From Diadema setosum (lineage: Eukaryota; Echinodermata; Echinoidea; Diadematoida; Diadematidae), in the NCBI RefSeq assembly GCF_964275005.1, contig NC_092706.1, positions 24,604,442 through 24,668,441 on the forward strand: 64,000 nucleotides of DNA. The letters run 5' to 3'. Every line of letters starts with the position of its first letter. Position 1 is the stretch's first letter. Below, in pieces: positions 58,555 to 64,000 of the stretch. A program made the translations under genes and the position numbers. Under the pieces are notes generated by a model, which saw only the letters and a list, made by a program, of their open reading frames with translations, did no database searches and was not told where the DNA came from.

Positions 58555-60189
58555 AAAAATCTAAAAAAGTTGTTCGAGTAATTGATGTCGACGGTCATGA
58601 CACAGACAGTTATTCTTTTCTTGGAATCGGAGCGTTTTGGTTTATTGCTTTGATGCATGTTTATCATTGGAGCTGTACTGCTGTATTATCTTTTTAAGTT
58701 ATTATAACATTAATTTCCGATCATCAAAATTATTATCAATATAATATGGACAATGCTTGCTTGTCGACGATGATATGATTTTCATGTAATATATGTCATT
58801 TTTTTCTAAATCAAGTTTTACAAGGTTAGAAAAAAGTTTACACTGTACTATTAATCATCCTACTTCAGATCATTGATAACAGGGTAGATATGGAATTTAC
58901 CGAAGTAACAAATTTACAATAATTTTACATCGACTTATTTTGTCATATGTTTTAACCTGTGTTAGCAAGGCAATTTTCGTATGCTCGTATATAATCGTCA
59001 TAAGCATGACAAGCAGACAATGAAGATGAGACATGTTCGAAAGTGCCATACCTATTACAGGCGAATCAAGAATTCATGGTATGAAAAGAATCATTCGTCA
59101 TCCATTTAGATTTTAAACTGAATATCGATGTTCTCTCACAATCGAGGGAATCTGCTTCAGTCGTAGAAATGGCGGGGACGAAAGTCAGCATTTAGCGTCT
59201 GCTCAATCACTTTGATTTGAAAGACTTTGCTAATGAGATATCGAAATGGAGTCTGTGCATCGTACACCTGTTTTCATCGACATTCTGTATCCATCCCACC
59301 CTTCTGTGTCATCATTTCCCCCTCTATTTCAATTGATTGCTATGACATTTTCTTTATTTCTTCTTCTTTATTTATTTTCTTTATGCGTTTTGTTTCACTT
59401 TCTTTAAATTCGTCTCTTTATTTTTCCAATCTTTCGTTCATTCTGACTGACTTACCATTCAGTTTTCTCACGATAGCTTCGTCTACGTCAGATTGTGATG
59501 ATGTGGTTATCTTCACCTATGGACTGAAATTACCAATCTTTGTTTTAAATTGAAGTTATTTTGTCTTCATAACATTTTTCCCCCTATAGTCAGCACAATT
59601 ATACTAATCCTCTTAGACTCCCTGTAGTACGTATTAAGACAGGTAGATCATAATGTGCCGAAAGCCATCGGCTCGGGCATATGCATTAAATCAATTTTCA
59701 CCTCCCTCATTACTCCGTACAACTGTCGTGAATACGTAAACGCCGCGGTCTCTGACGCACTCCCGAGATGTATAATGTTTACACAGTGATGATACAGTAG
59801 CAATGGCGAGGGCTGTGCAAGAATTGGGGAGGATTGCCGCTTGCTTGTATTGGGACATCTTGGTCTGGAATGTTTCAAACGAAAGGGGCGCGCTTCATCT
59901 ACGTGATAATAAATCTTCTTTATTATGTCATTCATGACATTGTGCGAGAACAAATACTTGACAGTTCATAATGTAATTAAAAGGTGGCATTTGCCTAAGG
60001 GAGGGTCGTCGCAGGAACTGTTCCTTTCGTAGACGTCATTGGTCCCAGTACAGTCATTTATTTCCAATTAATACACTTCGGGTAAGATGTACGACGTGGA
60101 TATCGTCTAGCGTCTTGTCAAAATTAATCATGAACCTATACCTGATAGGATTCGAAATCGAATATTCAACGTCGTGTCTCCAACTGTTA
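58555..60189. other. Noncoding stretch, nothing recognised
   Basis: Ordinary AT-rich sequence. The 108-codon frame at 59227-59553 is Ser/Phe/Ile-rich and looks like chance. Confidence 0.5.
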
Positions 60190-60199
60190 CATTTTTTTT

Positions 60200-60655
60200 T
60201 TTATTCACGAGGTTCGTTAGTCCCAAGGATTGTAGGTCCGAAAATGAAATGAGGTTTGTTATTCGGAAGGTTCGTTAATCCGAAAATGAAATAAGGTTCG
60301 TAATTCGGAAGGCTCGTCAGTAGTATTTTCTTGTTTACTTTGTGTGTGACTTTTTGTTTGTTTGTTTGTTTGTTTGTTTAATTTTTCGGACTATGGTAAC
60401 TTCGAAAAAAGTAAGCCTTATTTCATTTTCGGATTAACGAGCATTCGCAATAATAAAAGTGATTTCATGTTTATACTAACGATCCATCGTAACAACGAAC
60501 TTCTGTAAAAAAACCCACAACTTTCTTTTTTTCGGATTAACAAACCCTATTACTACTAACGAAAGAATTTGTGCTTTCGGAATAATTAATCTTCGGCATA
60601 ACCGACCTTATGTCATTTTCGGATTAACGAATCTTCGGAAAAACGAGCATCACCT
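60200..60655. mobile_element. Foldback repeat built of TTCGGATTAACGA units
   Basis: The left part has GGTTCGTTAATCCGAAAATG repeated about three times in variant form; the right part carries the complementary CATTTTCGGATTAACGA several times. A GTTT run lies in the middle. Noncoding. Confidence 0.65.
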
Positions 60656-60659
60656 TTCT

Positions 60660-61300
60660 CCAACACAACAACACTTACGCATAGAAATTCAATGTTAGAC
60701 CACGTTCGTAGTAAGCAACATTGTTTTCCTTAAAGCAGCTTATCAGGTATTCAGCGTTTACACTTGTGGGTTTTCTGCTACCAACAGAAATCACGCTCCA
60801 CTTCGTGGAAGGAAAATTTTCTCCTCAACGTTGCGCAGAGGCTGTACTATTGTCACGGGGTCATGATTTTTAGAACGATATCTTATTGCCGTCGTATGCG
60901 GTTCAGCGCTCGTTTGGACGGTACTTTCGAGGATCAAATTTGCATATGAGCGCTCGATATGCATGTTGATTAGTTTCCATCACGATCGATAGTATGTCAT
61001 CTGAAGCCATCAAGACTAGTTCCAGTTGTTTTTTTTTTCTCTTATTAACCTACTGGCTGTACTGACATTATGCTCAGTGTTTACATGTGTAGGCCCTACT
61101 TTCATAGTGGGGTTGTAAGCGCACGCATGTTTGCGTGTATAATTATGCCAGTGTAGGTATTTGACTCTCCGAACCATTAATGGCTATAATTCACTTACAG
61201 TTTATAAATAGGAAGGTAGTAGTAGTAGTAGTGGTAGTGGTAGTGGTTTTTTTTTTTCTGTACTTCTAAATCAAAAGCCGCAGAAAAAAATGCCCAAATT
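60660..61300. other. Noncoding stretch, nothing recognised
   Basis: AT-rich with a GTA/GTGGTA run near 61217-61245. No gene. Confidence 0.5.
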
Positions 61301-61307
61301 TCATTAA

Positions 61308-61873
61308 AGGACAAGTTCACCTTCATTAACATAAGGATTGAGAGAATGTAGCAATATTAGTAGAACACATCATTGAAAGTTTGAGGAAAATCTGACAATC
61401 CATTCAAAAGTTATGAATTTTTGAAGTTTTTGTGCAGTCACCGGTGGATGAGAAGACTACTGCAGTGTATGATAGTCACATGCGTACAACAACATATAAG
61501 GCAAAATATAAAGAGAATTTCACAAAATTTCATCTTTTGAAAAAAGTACACATGCCCTTGACTCGTTACTGACATATGTTATGGGTAATATTATTCCCAT
61601 CGCCTTTAGAAAGAGGCAAGTCAAGTGCTCTTTTATTATGCGAAAAAAAAGTGAAAATATGTTGAATTTTCTTTACATTTTCTTTATACTGTTGTACTCA
61701 TATGACATCATGAGCCTTAGTATTCTCTTCATCCAGCGGTTCCAACACAAAATCTTAAAAAATTCATAACTTGTGCATCCGATAGTCCAATTTTCCTCAA
61801 ACTTTCACTGATGTATTCTACTAGCATTGCTGCATTCTCTCAATTCTTGTGTTTATGAAGGTGAACTTGTTCT
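61308..61873. mobile_element. TTAA-flanked foldback element family B, copy 1
   Basis: Flanked by TTAA at 61304-61307 and 61874-61877. Inverted termini begin AGGACAAGTTCACCTTCAT and AGAACAAGTTCACCTTCAT (complement), and arm pairing continues inward for about 200 bp with CAAAAGTTATGAATTTTT. Noncoding. Confidence 0.85.
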
Positions 61874-62039
61874 TTAAGCCTGATATGATGAAGAACCGGC
61901 AAAGGGGGGGGGGGGGGGGGGGACTTGTTTGGCCCGATTGAATAGATTTTTTTTTCCTTTTTTTTTTTCTTTTCTTTGCTTTCCACTGGGGGGAATTCGA
62001 AAAGCACTTAATAACGCCCGTCAGTTGATAATGTGTATG

Positions 62040-62210
62040 GAAGCGTACTCTCATAGGTAACGGTCGACTAGGGTCGAGATTCTTCGTCTGTGTGTGTACT
62101 TACATAGAGATCAGTGATTTAAACTGTACACAGCTCGTTACGGGCCAGGCTTTCAACTCCATGGTATCCCCACCCTACCGGGTCTTTACCGGTAGGAGGG
62201 AGTAACCATC
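62040..62210. mobile_element. Dispersed repeat family E, copy 2
   Basis: GGTAACGGTCGACT, TTCTTCGTCTG and ACATAGAGATCAGTGAT in the same order as at 57990-58050, then the TGGTATCCCC block. Confidence 0.45.
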
Positions 62211-62218
62211 ACCTTTAA

Positions 62219-62776
62219 AGGGAAGATAAACCCCAAGAACAATGTGGATTGAGTGAAAGCAGCAACATTAGTAGAACACATCAGTGAAAGTTTGAAGAAA
62301 ATCGGGCAATCGATGCAAAAGTTATGAATTTTTAAAGTTTTGGTGTTGGAACTGCTGGATGAGGAGACTACTAGAGGTTATGACGTATGAGTGGACTACA
62401 ATATCAAGAAAATATAAAGAAAATACTGCAAAAATCCATTTTTCATGAAAATTACAAATTCCATCAACTTGATATTGACATATGTTAAGGGTAGCAATTA
62501 TTCCCCCTGCTTTCTGAAAGCGGTTGGTCCACTGCTCTTTCATAATTCTAGAAAAGTGAAGTTTTGTTGAATATCCTTTATATTTTCTTTGTATTGTTGT
62601 CCACTCATACGTCATATCCTCTAGTAGTCTCCTCATCCAGCGGTTCCAACACCAAAACTTTAAAAATTCATAACTTTTCCATCGACTGTCCGATTTTTCT
62701 CAAACTTTCATTGATGTGTTCTACTAATGTTGCTGCTTTCACTCAATCCACATTGCTCTTTGGGTTTACCTTCCCT
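62219..62776. mobile_element. TTAA-flanked foldback element family B, copy 2
   Basis: Flanked by TTAA at 62215-62218 and 62777-62780. Ends AGGGAAGATAAACCC and (complement) AGGGAAGGTAAACCC. The arms share AGTAGAACACATCAGTGAAA and AAAAGTTATGAATTTTTAAA with copy 1, and are complementary to each other over about 230 bp. Confidence 0.85.
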
Positions 62777-63109
62777 TTAAGCCACCTCTTCCTGTTGCTA
62801 GGTAACCCATCAGTCCCATCAACGTCCTCATCAATGCGGTAGGACACAGAGATGACTTACAAGTAATATTCTGTAGCTGATCGATGAGACTTATGGTGGT
62901 CATGTCTTTATAATTCATCACCCATCGTTATCAAGCATACGACCTCACAAACCAACTCGCCCTTGCTGGTCACCCCGCTATAATAAAGTGTATACCTTCG
63001 CTTGGGTTTTTGACAGTATAAGGATCCATCGTGGCTAGCCCATTGTCTTACATTGTCTGTCTCTCATTCTATCAGGACACCCATCGTAAAATCAGCTTGA
63101 TATTTGCAG

Positions 63110-63112
63110 TGT

Positions 63113-63167
<55 letters not shown>

Positions 63168-63194
63168 TGTCTGTCTGTCTGTCTGTGTCTGTGT
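63110..63194. repeat. (GT)n(CTGT)n microsatellite
   Basis: GT run passing into CTGT tetramers. Confidence 0.95.
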
Positions 63195-63481
63195 ATATCA
63201 AAGAGTGCAAAGTGGATGATATCCTGGGGAGAAAATGCGCCTTTGATATTAACGTGGGAACCCAAGAACTGATGTGAGATTCAGACGAGTGAAAGGGAAA
63301 GTTTGAGGAACGTGATGAGGAAAGTGACTGAAATCGCTTGTTTGACCTTCCAGTGCATTTTACGCCTCATTTGGAGTTAGCCGTCAGACACAACAATAAA
63401 GAAAAAAAAAAACACGAATCTAGCTCTTGGCTTGAGGCAGCTTCTTAAAGAACGAAAACAGATTGTCAGAGGTCAACGGAG

Positions 63482-63802
63482 GTGAAAATAAGTTTTGAAA
63501 GTAAGCCAGTTGGAAATGATGAAGACGTGCTGTTCGTCAGACATAGGCTGCTTGACTTGCTCGAAAAGATCAAGGGGCTCTTTAAAAAGGTTAATGTCAG
63601 ACGGAAGGGCAAAAAAGGAATAGAAAGGAGTGTTTCTAAAAAGATCTGGCAAAGAATGAAGAAAGAGAGTGTGCGTTTTCAGAGCGAAATGATAATAAAA
63701 AAGAAGAAGACAGCTGTAAAGAGGAGAGCGAAAATTGCGGAGACGTCACCCGAACCACTCGGCGAGTCGAGCGACCGCTTCCTGGCCGTATCGATTTCTT
63801 GA
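63482..63802 (+). CDS. Hypothetical Lys-rich 106-codon frame, doubtful
   Basis: Very Lys/Arg-rich because the DNA is purine-rich. No domain recognised; no supporting context. More likely chance than a gene, but it runs into a CpG-rich island. Confidence 0.12.
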   Translation: MKISFESKPVGNDEDVLFVRHRLLDLLEKIKGLFKKVNVRRKGKKGIERSVSKKIWQRMKKESVRFQSEMIIKKKKTAVKRRAKIAETSPEPLGESSDRFLAVSIS

Positions 63803-63965
63803 TTCAATTTGCGCCGGTCGATATTCCGCCGCACACTCGGCCGCTAATTGGCCGCGAGCCCCCCTGTTTGATGGATACTCGAAACGCAGCTCCGCGTGTG
63901 ATAGTCTGCTTCCGCAAAAGCTATGATCTCTTCGCGCCTTCTCCACTCCGCCTGATAAACACACC
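63740..63965. promoter_or_regulatory. CpG-rich island, candidate regulatory element or promoter
   Basis: CpG-dense sequence with CGGCCGCTAATTGGCCGCG, a near-palindrome around a homeodomain-type TAATT core, and GACGTCAC. It continues towards the window edge, so a gene may begin just outside. Confidence 0.3.
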
Positions 63966-64000
63966 AGCAAACTATCCTCCACCCTGTCTTTTCTCCACAA

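Overview
This is a eukaryotic, AT-rich, gene-poor stretch of nuclear DNA, most likely from a deuterostome invertebrate and probably an echinoderm such as a sea urchin. Three things point that way: a Ty3/gypsy element whose integrase precedes the RT/RNase H part (Gmr1-like order, described from deuterostomes); many foldback, TTAA-flanked and hAT-type MITEs with CR1/L2-like and tRNA-SINE relics; and a nearly intronless rhodopsin-class GPCR, a gene type greatly expanded in sea urchins. The species is inferred; no marker gene here fixes it.

Layout: 1-3,450 holds CpG-rich foldback elements. 3,461-9,822 is one young LTR retrotransposon with two 997-bp LTRs identical by eye, a tRNA-Pro-type primer site, one long gag-protease-integrase ORF and a 3' polypurine tract; its reverse transcriptase and the start of RNase H are deleted. 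9,823-15,450 is noncoding with a LINE 3' end and a palindromic foldback. 15,561-16,778 is the only convincing host gene, a class A GPCR, possibly with a 70-nt intron just upstream. 18,650-20,100 holds a pentanucleotide satellite, a foldback and CpG-rich DNA. 20,700-36,900 contains several MITE families, including a hAT MITE nested in a TTAA element. 36,900-64,000 is mostly noncoding, with a tRNA-derived SINE, a segmented direct/inverted repeat array, large microsatellites, more foldbacks, and CpG-rich islands that look like regulatory DNA or promoters; several carry a palindromic CRE octamer.

Apart from the retroelement and the GPCR, the open reading frames are short or of low complexity and look like chance; a 247-codon minus-strand ORF at 22,089-22,832 is the only other one worth testing. 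No rRNA, intact tRNA or CRISPR array was seen. The most notable content is the RT-deleted Gmr1-like element with identical LTRs, the LINE 3' hairpins whose stems covary around a conserved loop, and the density of foldback elements.
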